A DNA stretch of 18,844 nt. It comes from DASPOF01 sp035626155. GTDB taxonomy: Bacteria; Desulfobacterota; Binatia; Binatales; Binataceae. The stretch is from the NCBI GenBank assembly GCA_035626155.1, contig DASPOF010000124.1:1-18844 (forward strand), written 5' to 3'. The notes under the pieces are model-generated. The model did no database searches and was not told the DNA's origin. It saw only the letters and a program-made list of their open reading frames with translations. The position numbers were made by a program, and so were the translations under genes. Of the stretch, positions 1 to 6,933 are shown piece after piece. Position 1 is the first letter of the stretch; each line of letters begins with the position of its first letter.

Positions 1-1428
1 CGCCGGATCGATCCGCGCCCAGTCGGCGGTCATCCCGTCGGACGACTCGACTGCGCGAATCGCGATCACGCTCTCGTAGCTGCGCCCGTCGCCCATCACG
101 CCCACGGTCTTGAGCGGCAGCAGTACCGCAAACGCCTGCCACAGACGCGCGCCTAACCTGGCCGCCGCGATCTCCTCCATCACGATCAGGTCGGCGCGGC
201 GCAATAGCTCGACGCGCTCGCGCGTCACTTCGCCGACGATCCGCACCGCCAGGCCCGGGCCCGGGAACGGCTCGCGATCGACCACGTCGGCCGGCAGGCC
301 GAGCTTGCGTCCCACCTCGCGCACCTCATCCTTGAACAGCTCGCGCAGCGGCTCGATCAGCTCCAGGCGCATCCGCTCGGGCAGTCCGCCGACATTGTGA
401 TGGCTCTTGATCACGACCGATGGCCCCTTGAACGGGACCGACTCGATCACGTCGGGGTAGAGCGTGCCCTGGCCGAGGAATCTTGCGCCGCCGAGCGCCG
501 CCGCCTCCTTCTCGAACACTTCGATAAAGGTATGCCCGATGATGCGCCGCTTCTGCTCGGGATCGAGCACTCCCTCGAGACGCTTGAGGAACAGGTCGGA
601 GGCATCGATCACCTTGAGGTCGATGCCGAGGCGGCGGGCGAATTCGGTCTCGATCCGATCGCGTTCGCCGGCGCGCAGGAGTCCGGTATCGACGAACACG
701 CTCATCAGGCGCGGTCCGATCGCGCGATGGATCAGCGCGGCGGCAACCGACGAGTCAACGCCGCCAGACAGCCCCATGATCGCGCGGTCGCTTGGGCCGA
801 CTCGCGCGCGAATCTCGGCGACCTTGGATTCGACGAAATTCGCCATCGTCCAATCGCCGGGCTCGCCGCAGATTTTCAGCACGAAATTGCTGAGAACCCT
901 GGCGCCGCACGGAGTGTGAACGACCTCGGGATGGAACTGGATGCCGCGCAGGCGGCCGTCGCGGCTGCGCACGGCGGCGTACGGCGAATTCGCGCTGTGT
1001 GCGATCGCCGAGAGGGTGCCGGGGATCGCCTCGACGCGATCGCCGTGGCTCATCCAGACCGGCTGCTCGCGCGCCGCAATCCCATCGAAGAGCGCATCGG
1101 GTTCGTCGATGACCAGGGTTGCGGGTCCGTATTCGCGCGCGCGAGACCCGGCGCTTCGCCCGCCCAGGTGCTGCGCGATCACATAGAGGCCGTAGCAGAT
1201 CCCGAGCACGGGACATCCCAGATGCAGCACCTCGTCGGCGATATCGGGCGCGTTCTCCTCGTAGAGACTTGCGTGGCTGCCCGAAAGGATGATCCCGCGC
1301 GGGTTCATCGCGCGAATCTTCTCTACCGCGAGGTTGAACGGATGGATTTCGCAGTACACGTGCGCCTCGCGCACGCGCCGCGCGATTAGCTGGGTGTACT
1401 GGCTTCCAAAATCAAGAATCAGGATCAC
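1..1428 (-). CDS. guaA: GMP synthase (glutamine-hydrolysing), 3' end cut off by the window
   Basis: GMP synthase aminates XMP to GMP using glutamine and ATP, the last step of guanine nucleotide synthesis in the cytosol. The 476 visible residues cover the class I glutamine amidotransferase domain and the ATP-pyrophosphatase domain. The amidotransferase nucleophile is C78 in the GICYG motif, with H166 and E168 in HPEV. The pyrophosphatase loop SGGVDSS starts at residue 221. The frame is still open at position 1, so about 35-40 C-terminal residues of a protein usually near 515 aa are missing. I chose the GTG at 1428 because AAGG lies 8 nt upstream and the protein then begins VILILDFGSQYTQ, as the family does. 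In-frame TTG codons at 1446 and 1449 are weaker alternatives. The oxyanion-side loop reads SGSHAS where many relatives have SGGP. It lies 76 bp downstream of der in the same direction; guaB is not next to it here. Confidence 0.96.
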   Translation of the reverse strand, partial: MILILDFGSQYTQLIARRVREAHVYCEIHPFNLAVEKIRAMNPRGIILSGSHASLYEENAPDIADEVLHLGCPVLGICYGLYVIAQHLGGRSAGSRAREYGPATLVIDEPDALFDGIAAREQPVWMSHGDRVEAIPGTLSAIAHSANSPYAAVRSRDGRLRGIQFHPEVVHTPCGARVLSNFVLKICGEPGDWTMANFVESKVAEIRARVGPSDRAIMGLSGGVDSSVAAALIHRAIGPRLMSVFVDTGLLRAGERDRIETEFARRLGIDLKVIDASDLFLKRLEGVLDPEQKRRIIGHTFIEVFEKEAAALGGARFLGQGTLYPDVIESVPFKGPSVVIKSHHNVGGLPERMRLELIEPLRELFKDEVREVGRKLGLPADVVDREPFPGPGLAVRIVGEVTRERVELLRRADLIVMEEIAAARLGARLWQAFAVLLPLKTVGVMGDGRSYESVIAIRAVESSDGMTADWARIDPA

Positions 1429-1436
1429 GGATTGCG

Positions 1437-1440
1437 CCTT
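1437..1440 (-). promoter_or_regulatory. Ribosome binding site supporting the guaA GTG start
   Basis: The minus strand reads AAGG, 8 nt before the GTG at 1428. It is the best Shine-Dalgarno match near the three possible starts and favours GTG over the two in-frame TTG codons upstream. Confidence 0.5.
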
Positions 1441-1504
1441 GACCAACAACTATAGCCGAGCCGCGATGCGCCACGAATAGCGTCGAGCGCGCAGTCTCAA
1501 CAAG

Positions 1505-2938
1505 TCATCTGCCACGCTTAAGATCGCGGCTTGGGCCGCGCCGGCGCCGGATGCGGCCGCCGCGCGCAACCTCGGAGCCGCTCACGGTGCGGCGGAACTC
1601 GAGCCTGAGCGGGGTTCCTGCCAGCTCAAGCGCCGATCGGAACCGGGAATCGAGAAACCGGATGTAATGCGCCGGGATGTCGCGCTCGACATTCGAGAAG
1701 AACCGCAACCGCGGCGGCGCGCTTCCCACCTGCGTCACGTACATAAGGTTGAGCCGCCGCCGCCCCACCAGCGGCGGGTCCATCGCCGCTCTCGCATCGG
1801 CCAGAACCCGGTTCAACATCGAGGTCTGCAACGTCGCGCGGAAACAATCCCCCGCCTTGATCGCCGCGGGAATTATCTGGGCGACCCCGTCGCCGGTCAG
1901 CGCCGAGGTGAAAACCATCGATGCGAAATCCAGGAACGGGTACCGCTCGTGCGCATCGCGGACGAATGCGGGGACTTTTCTTCCAAGCTTCGCCGCGGCG
2001 TCCCACTTGTTGCAGACCACCACCAGCGCGCGGTCGTTGGTATCCACCAGGCGCGCAAGCCGCACATCCTGGTCGGTGATTCCCTCGGTCGCATCGATGA
2101 CCAGCAGCGCGACATCGGCGCGCCGAGTCGTCGCGATCGCGCGCCCAACCGCCTGATGCTCGAGTTCGCCCTCGACGCGCGTGGGCCGGCGGATTCCGGC
2201 AGTGTCGATCAGGAGAACGTCGCGGCCATTCGCAGTGAGCCGCACGTCGACCGTATCGCGCGTGGTCCCCGGGCGCACATCGACTATCGCGCGCTCGAAA
2301 CCGCAGAGGCGATTGAGCAGCGATGACTTCCCGACGTTGGGACGGCCGATCAGCGCAAGCTTGAGGTCAGGTGCTTTCGCGGGGGCCACCGGAGCAGCGG
2401 GAAGGCGTCCGACAACCTCATCGAGCAGCTCGCTCACGCCGCGTCCGTGCGCGGCCGAGATGACCAGCAGCTTGCCGGCGCCGAGTTCATGGAACTCCGC
2501 CGCCTGCGCTTCCTGCGCAGGGCGATCGATCTTGTTGACCGCCACCACCAGCGGGCATCCGGTCTGGCGCACCAGCGCGAAGGCTTCCTTGTCCGCGGCG
2601 CTCATCCCGGCGCGGCCGTCGAGCACGAACACAACCACGTCGGCCGCGCCTACCGCGCCCAGGGCTTCGGCCACGATGCGCTCGGTCATCGGTTCGCGTC
2701 CGCCGAGTTCCAGCCCGCCGCTGTCGACGGCGATGAACTCGCGGCCTTCGTGCGACGCGCAAGCGAAGTTGAGGTCGCGCGTGGTCCCCGGGATCGGGCT
2801 GGTAATCGCGTGCGCGCCCTTTGCGATCCGGTTGAACAGCGTGGATTTGCCGGCGTTGGCGCGCCCGACCACAACCACCGTGGGCAGGCCCTCGGCGCCC
2901 AGCGCCGCCCCGATCGAACGCTCCCGGGTGGCGCTCAC
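1505..2938 (-). CDS. der: Ribosome biogenesis GTPase Der (EngA), tandem G domains
   Basis: Der is an essential double GTPase that binds the 50S subunit during assembly. The 477 residues contain G domain 1 (G1 loop GRANAGKST from residue 25, DSGG at 72-75, NKID at 135-138), G domain 2 (GRPNVGKSS from 198, DTAG at 245-248, NKWD at 310-313), and a C-terminal KH-like domain from about 355 to 440. An arginine-rich tail follows. The first G1 loop differs from the family's usual GRPNVGKST, and its G3 has Ser in place of Thr (DSGG for DTGG); the lysine and serine/threonine that contact nucleotide are kept. The GTG start at 2938 overlaps the era stop by 4 bp (GTGA) and has GGAG 8 nt upstream inside era. 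This implies coupling to Era, a related GTPase acting on the 30S subunit. The length fits the family. Confidence 0.97.
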   Translation of the reverse strand: MSATRERSIGAALGAEGLPTVVVVGRANAGKSTLFNRIAKGAHAITSPIPGTTRDLNFACASHEGREFIAVDSGGLELGGREPMTERIVAEALGAVGAADVVVFVLDGRAGMSAADKEAFALVRQTGCPLVVAVNKIDRPAQEAQAAEFHELGAGKLLVISAAHGRGVSELLDEVVGRLPAAPVAPAKAPDLKLALIGRPNVGKSSLLNRLCGFERAIVDVRPGTTRDTVDVRLTANGRDVLLIDTAGIRRPTRVEGELEHQAVGRAIATTRRADVALLVIDATEGITDQDVRLARLVDTNDRALVVVCNKWDAAAKLGRKVPAFVRDAHERYPFLDFASMVFTSALTGDGVAQIIPAAIKAGDCFRATLQTSMLNRVLADARAAMDPPLVGRRRLNLMYVTQVGSAPPRLRFFSNVERDIPAHYIRFLDSRFRSALELAGTPLRLEFRRTVSGSEVARGGRIRRRRGPSRDLKRGR

Positions 2939-3831
2939 AGCGCGTACTCCGCGGCCTTGCGCGAGTCCCTGGTCCAGTTGCGATCGACTTTGACCAGGAG
3001 TTCGAGGAAGACCTTCGCGCCGAGCATCCGTTCGAGCTCAAGGCGCGCGTTCGTGCCGATTTCTTTGAGCATCCGCCCGCCCGCCCCGATCAGCATCCCT
3101 TTGTGCGACTCGCGCTCGACGATAATCACGGCAGAGATGCGCTTGAGGTTGCGCGCAGGGTCCTCGGTGAAATTCTCGACCTTGACTGCGGTCGAGAACG
3201 GAACCTCCTCGCGCATCTTCAGAAAAATCTTCTCGCGAATCACTTCCTCGGCCAGCGCGCGCTCGGTCTGGTCCGTGTACTCGTCCTCGGGCATCAGCGG
3301 CGGCCCCATCGGGAGCATCCGCCTGATCGCGCCAAGAAGCTCGTCGGAGTTCTCGCCGGTGAGCGCGCTCACCGGCACGATCTCGACGCCCGGAAACGCG
3401 CGGCCGATTTCATCGATGAGCGGCAACATCTGCTCGCGCTTGATCAGATCGATCTTGTTGATCGCGACGATGAGCGGAACCTTGAGCGCCGCCAGTTCCT
3501 CGAGCATCGCGCGGTCGGCCGGGTCGAGCCGCCGCCCCGCCTCGATCACGCCGACGACGATCTCGCCCTCGGCAAGCGCGCGCCGCGCGACGGCGACCAT
3601 CTGGCGATTCAGCGCGCGGGCCGACTCGTGAATCCCGGGCGTATCGATGAAGATGAATTGCGCGTCGGGATCGCTGCGAATCCCAAGCACCCGCCGGCGG
3701 GTCGTCTGGGGGCGCGGCGTTACGATCGCGACCTTGTGTCCGACCAGCCGGTTGAGGAGCGTGGACTTGCCAACGTTGGTGCGCCCGCCCAGCGCGACGA
3801 AACCGGCGCGATGCTCACGCGGTTCGTTCAC
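2935..3831 (-). CDS. era: GTPase Era
   Basis: Era is an essential GTPase that binds the 3' end of 16S rRNA in 30S assembly. The 298 residues have a Ras-like G domain (G1 GRTNVGKST at 16-24, DTPG at 63-66, NKID at 125-128) and a C-terminal KH domain at roughly 215-280, with the GAGGRMLKEIG stretch typical of Era. G1 carries Thr where Pro is usual. The start is the GTG at 3831: it gives a family-length protein beginning just before the G domain, and GGAGG sits 3 nt upstream, a short spacing. The frame stays open further upstream, but that extension is only the antisense-like reading of rnc. The start overlaps the rnc end by 17 bp and the stop overlaps the der start by 4 bp, so rnc-era-der is probably one coupled unit. 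Confidence 0.96.
   Translation of the reverse strand: MNEPREHRAGFVALGGRTNVGKSTLLNRLVGHKVAIVTPRPQTTRRRVLGIRSDPDAQFIFIDTPGIHESARALNRQMVAVARRALAEGEIVVGVIEAGRRLDPADRAMLEELAALKVPLIVAINKIDLIKREQMLPLIDEIGRAFPGVEIVPVSALTGENSDELLGAIRRMLPMGPPLMPEDEYTDQTERALAEEVIREKIFLKMREEVPFSTAVKVENFTEDPARNLKRISAVIIVERESHKGMLIGAGGRMLKEIGTNARLELERMLGAKVFLELLVKVDRNWTRDSRKAAEYAL
2947..2950 (-). promoter_or_regulatory. Ribosome binding site for der inside the era 3' end
   Basis: The minus strand reads GGAG, 8 nt before the GTG at 2938. It supports reinitiation at the GTGA overlap with the era stop codon. Confidence 0.55.
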
Positions 3832-4585
3832 GATCCTCCAGCGCGAGCCGTTCCAAAGCCTCGCGCGCGGCGGCCTGCTCGCTTTGTTTCTTGCTGCCGC
3901 CCTCGCCCATCCCGAGGTCGCGGCTGCCGATTCGAATCTTGCTCGTAAATCGTTTGGCGTGGTCGGGTCCGCTGGCCGACACCAGCTCATAGACCGGCTG
4001 GGAGCGGAAGCGCCGATAGGCGATCTCCTGCAGCTCGGTCTTGTAATCGCGCTCGGCGGCCGGGCCGCCGATGTCGTCCTTGAACATTCTCTCGACGACC
4101 TGCTGCGCGGGGCCGAGGCCGGAGTCGGTGTATATCGCGCCGAGCACCGCCTCGAACGCCGCGGCGAGGATCGATATCTTCTCGCGCCCTCCGCTTTTCT
4201 CCTCGCCCTTGCCAAACCTGATCATGTCGCCGAGATCGATCGACTGCGCCTTGAGAGCCAGCGTGCGCGCGTTGACGATCGATGCGCGCAGCTTCGACAG
4301 CGGCCCTTCCTTGGCCGCCGGGAACTGCCTCATGAGAAGGTCCGCAATGGCGAGATCGAGCACCGCGTCGCCCAGGAACTCGAGCCGCTCGTAATGGACT
4401 TCGGTGCCTGTCGCCGCGCTCGGATGAGTGAGGGCGGCTTCCAGAAGCTCGGGGCGAGTGAAGGTGTAGGCGAGCGTGCGCTCGAGCCTGCTGCGCGGGC
4501 TTTCAGCCGGCGTCTCCGGCCTGGGAGGCGCAGGGCGCCGCCATAGCCGGAACAATCTCCCCAACCAGTTGCGCGCCTTGGACAC
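3815..4585 (-). CDS. rnc: Ribonuclease III
   Basis: RNase III cuts double-stranded RNA and processes rRNA precursors in the cytosol. The 256 residues contain the nuclease domain with the signature ERLEFLGDAVL at 66-76 (E66, E69 and D73 match E. coli E38, E41 and D45). A double-stranded RNA binding domain starts near 185 and contains SGPDHAKRF and SKKQSEQAAA. In the second active-site stretch, family members usually have LADAFEA; here it reads LAAAFEA, so E145 (E117 in E. coli) is present but the aspartate matching E. coli D114 is Ala142. The N terminus extends about 30 residues (basic, then proline-rich) beyond the usual start. That start, GTG at 4585, has GGAGG 6 nt upstream and creates an 83-bp overlap with mtaB. 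No ATG, GTG or TTG lies between residue 12 and the nuclease domain. Confidence 0.95.
   Translation of the reverse strand: MSKARNWLGRLFRLWRRPAPPRPETPAESPRSRLERTLAYTFTRPELLEAALTHPSAATGTEVHYERLEFLGDAVLDLAIADLLMRQFPAAKEGPLSKLRASIVNARTLALKAQSIDLGDMIRFGKGEEKSGGREKISILAAAFEAVLGAIYTDSGLGPAQQVVERMFKDDIGGPAAERDYKTELQEIAYRRFRSQPVYELVSASGPDHAKRFTSKIRIGSRDLGMGEGGSKKQSEQAAAREALERLALEDRERTA
3835..3839 (-). promoter_or_regulatory. Ribosome binding site for era inside rnc
   Basis: The minus strand reads GGAGG, 3 nt before the GTG at 3831. The sequence is strong and the spacing shorter than usual. It is the only clear site near the expected Era N terminus. Confidence 0.45.
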
Positions 4586-5834
4586 GCGACGCCTCCACCT
4601 GAACTTCCTGGTTTTTCATTTCATCGGGGCCGCCGGTCAATACCCGCACGTAATTGCGGCTATAACCGGCGAGCCTGCCATCCGCCTGGCGTTCTTCAAG
4701 TAATACCTTAAGTATTCTACCACGCAAGCCCATCGCAAATTCGGCCCGCTTCCGCTCGCCCAACCGCCGCAGCGCCTCGGCCCTCCGCTTGATGGCCGCC
4801 GGAGCGACCCTCCCGGGGAGCTTGGCGGCGGTGGTCCCGCTCCGAACCGAATATGGGAAAACGTGGAAATATGCCAGCGGAAGGCTCTGTAAAAAATTAT
4901 AGCACGATTCGAACTGCCGCTCGGTCTCCCCCGGAAAACCGGCGATCAAGTCGGTGCCAATCGCAGCGTCGGGCATCGCCTCGATCACGCGCTCGGCGCG
5001 ATCGCGGTAATAGTCGCGGCTGTAGCGCCGGCGCATTTGCGAGAGTATTTCATCGTCGCCCGACTGGAGCGGCAGATGGAGGTGCGGGCAGAACTTACCG
5101 CTTTGCGCGAGGATCGCGATGATCTCATCGCTCAGCTCCTCGGGGTCGAGCGAACTCAGCCGAATCCGCTCGATCGGCGAGCGCTCGGCTATCATCTCGA
5201 GGAGCGCGGCAAGCCCTATCGGCGGCGTTAAATCCTTGCCGTAGCCCCCAAGATGCACGCCCGAGAGCGTGACCTCCTTGAACCCCCGCGCACCCAGTTC
5301 GTCGAGCGCCGCTATCACCCGGCGCGGCTCGACGCTGCGCGATGCGCCGCGGGAGGCGGGCACGATGCAGAAGCTGCAAAACTGGTCGCATCCTTCCTGA
5401 AGTTTCAGAAATGCGCGCGTATGGCCAAAGAGCGCGACCGCGCCAAGCTCGATCTCGGCGCGATGCTTGCGCAGATTCGAGACCATCACGCGCTCGCCCG
5501 CACCGGTGGCGGCCGCGCGTTCGAGGTCGTCGAGCCGGCCCAGTCCCACCACCGCATCGACCGCCGCCGCGCTTGCTAGCTTCGCCGGGCTTGCCTGCGC
5601 CAGGCAGCCGGTCATCACGATTCGCGCGTTCGGGTTGAGCCGGCGCACCCGGCCCGCAAGGCGGAGACTCTCGGAATCGGCGCGGTTGGTGACCGTGCAG
5701 GTATTGACGATATAAACGTCGGCGACTTCGGTGAAATCGCACCGCTCCATCCCGCGCGCGAGCAGGCGCGACTCGATTATCGCCGAATCGTACTGATTGA
5801 CCTTGCATCCGAGCGTTGCAATCGCGAATCGCAA
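4503..5834 (-). CDS. mtaB: tRNA t6A37 methylthiotransferase MtaB (radical SAM)
   Basis: MtaB adds a methylthio group to t6A37 of ANN-decoding tRNAs, giving ms2t6A. The 443 residues show the UPF0004 domain with cluster-binding C10 (TLGCKVNQYDS), C46 (NTCTVT) and C77 (GCLAQ). The radical SAM site is EGCDQFCSFC with C149, C153 and C156 (CX3CX2C), and a TRAM RNA-binding domain occupies about 380-440. The TLGCKVNQY start matches MtaB better than MiaB. I chose the TTG at 5834 because it gives the usual MtaB N terminus, follows the mnmA stop by 4 nt, and has GGAG 7 nt upstream. The frame stays open to an ATG at 5885 (47 bp inside mnmA) and to 5942, but those extensions look like noise. Its 3' end overlaps rnc by 83 bp. 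Its substrate depends on the t6A pathway that includes the TsaE encoded in this window. Confidence 0.93.
   Translation of the reverse strand: MRFAIATLGCKVNQYDSAIIESRLLARGMERCDFTEVADVYIVNTCTVTNRADSESLRLAGRVRRLNPNARIVMTGCLAQASPAKLASAAAVDAVVGLGRLDDLERAAATGAGERVMVSNLRKHRAEIELGAVALFGHTRAFLKLQEGCDQFCSFCIVPASRGASRSVEPRRVIAALDELGARGFKEVTLSGVHLGGYGKDLTPPIGLAALLEMIAERSPIERIRLSSLDPEELSDEIIAILAQSGKFCPHLHLPLQSGDDEILSQMRRRYSRDYYRDRAERVIEAMPDAAIGTDLIAGFPGETERQFESCYNFLQSLPLAYFHVFPYSVRSGTTAAKLPGRVAPAAIKRRAEALRRLGERKRAEFAMGLRGRILKVLLEERQADGRLAGYSRNYVRVLTGGPDEMKNQEVQVEASRVQGAQLVGEIVPAMAAPCASQAGDAG
4592..4596 (-). promoter_or_regulatory. Strong ribosome binding site for rnc inside mtaB
   Basis: The minus strand reads GGAGG, 6 nt before the GTG at 4585. 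This near-ideal site and spacing decides the long rnc start that overlaps mtaB by 83 bp. Confidence 0.65.
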
Positions 5835-5838
5835 TGGC

Positions 5839-6933
5839 TTACTCCGCAAGCGCCCGTTCGATGAAACCACCGCCGAGGACTTCATCACCGCGATAGAAAA
5901 CGCACGCCTGCCCCGGCGTGACTGCCGGCCCGACCGAGGCAAACCGAACCTCCGCGCGCCCGTCCGGCGCGCTCGTCACGGTCGCCGCGATGGCGGGATG
6001 GCGATAGCGAATCTTCACCTCGATCGGATAGCCGCGCAACGAGGCGGGCGGCGGATCGACGAAACTCACGTCGCGGCAGACAAGTCCGCGCGAGTTGAGG
6101 TGATCGAGCGGGCCGACCACGACATCCGCATTGTCGCGCCGGATTTCGCGCACGTAGAGCGGCTCGCCCGCCGCGATGCCAAGCCCGCGGCGCTGGCCGA
6201 CCGTAAACCGATGAAGGCCGTCATGATGCGCGAGCGTGTCGCCGTCCGTGCTGACGATTCGGCCGGGCCGGATCGAATCGGGCGGCGCGACCCCTTCCAC
6301 GAAGCGCGCGTAGTCCCCGCCGGGCACGAAACATATCTCCTGGCTTTCCGTCTTGTCCGCATTGGCCAGCCCAAGCTCGCGCGCGCGCGACCGGACTTCG
6401 CCCTTGGTCATCGCGCCGAGCGGGAACACAGTGTGCGCCAGCTCGCGCTGGCCGAGCGAGAACAGGAAGTATGACTGGTCCTTCGCATCGTCGGCGGCGC
6501 GGAGCAGGCGGAAGCGTCCGTCCGCACTGCGATCGATCCGCGCGTAATGGCCGGTTGCGACGTAATCGGCGCCGATCGCGCTCGCGCGCTGCCAGAGCCG
6601 ATCGAACTTGATCTCGCGGTTGCACATCACACACGGATTCGGCGTGCGGCCGTCGAGGTATTCGGACACGAAGTTGCTGACCACGCGCGCGGCAAAATCG
6701 GCGCGCAAATCGATGACGTAAAACGGAAAGTCCATCCGCTCCGCTACGCGGCGGGCATCTTCGAAGTCATCGTGCGAGCAACACGTGCGCCGGCGGCTCG
6801 CGCCGGCGTGAGCCGGCTCCGGCACCAGGCGCATCGCGATCCCGACGACGTCGTAGCCGCTCTCGCGGAGAATCGCGGCGGCGACCGAGCTGTCCACGCC
6901 GCCCGACATCGCGACCAGGACCCGCGCACTCAT
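5839..6933 (-). CDS. mnmA: tRNA-specific 2-thiouridylase MnmA
   Basis: MnmA puts sulfur on U34 (s2U34) of Lys, Glu and Gln tRNAs, using ATP and persulfide sulfur from a cysteine desulfurase. The 364 residues fit the family length. The PP-loop SGGVDSS is at 10-16, the catalytic C101 lies in NPCVMCN, and the persulfide cysteine C201 lies in SQEICFVPGG. DQSYFLF at about 152-158 is also typical. The ATG at 6933 overlaps the upstream desulfurase stop as ATGA, with GGAGG 7 nt upstream, so the start is well supported. Direct coupling to a cysteine desulfurase resembles the YrvO-MnmA pair of Bacillus, which bypasses the Tus relay. That the two work as a dedicated pair here is an inference. Confidence 0.97.
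   Translation of the reverse strand: MSARVLVAMSGGVDSSVAAAILRESGYDVVGIAMRLVPEPAHAGASRRRTCCSHDDFEDARRVAERMDFPFYVIDLRADFAARVVSNFVSEYLDGRTPNPCVMCNREIKFDRLWQRASAIGADYVATGHYARIDRSADGRFRLLRAADDAKDQSYFLFSLGQRELAHTVFPLGAMTKGEVRSRARELGLANADKTESQEICFVPGGDYARFVEGVAPPDSIRPGRIVSTDGDTLAHHDGLHRFTVGQRRGLGIAAGEPLYVREIRRDNADVVVGPLDHLNSRGLVCRDVSFVDPPPASLRGYPIEVKIRYRHPAIAATVTSAPDGRAEVRFASVGPAVTPGQACVFYRGDEVLGGGFIERALAE
5842..5845 (-). promoter_or_regulatory. Ribosome binding site that decides the mtaB TTG start
   Basis: The minus strand reads GGAG at the very end of mnmA, 7 nt before the TTG at 5834. It supports this start over the in-frame ATG at 5885. Confidence 0.6.

Noticed and set aside
397..1389. Plus-strand open frame of 330 codons at the left end
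   Set aside because: It is antisense to guaA, whose catalytic motifs (GICYG, HPEV, SGGVDSS) are all intact on the minus strand.
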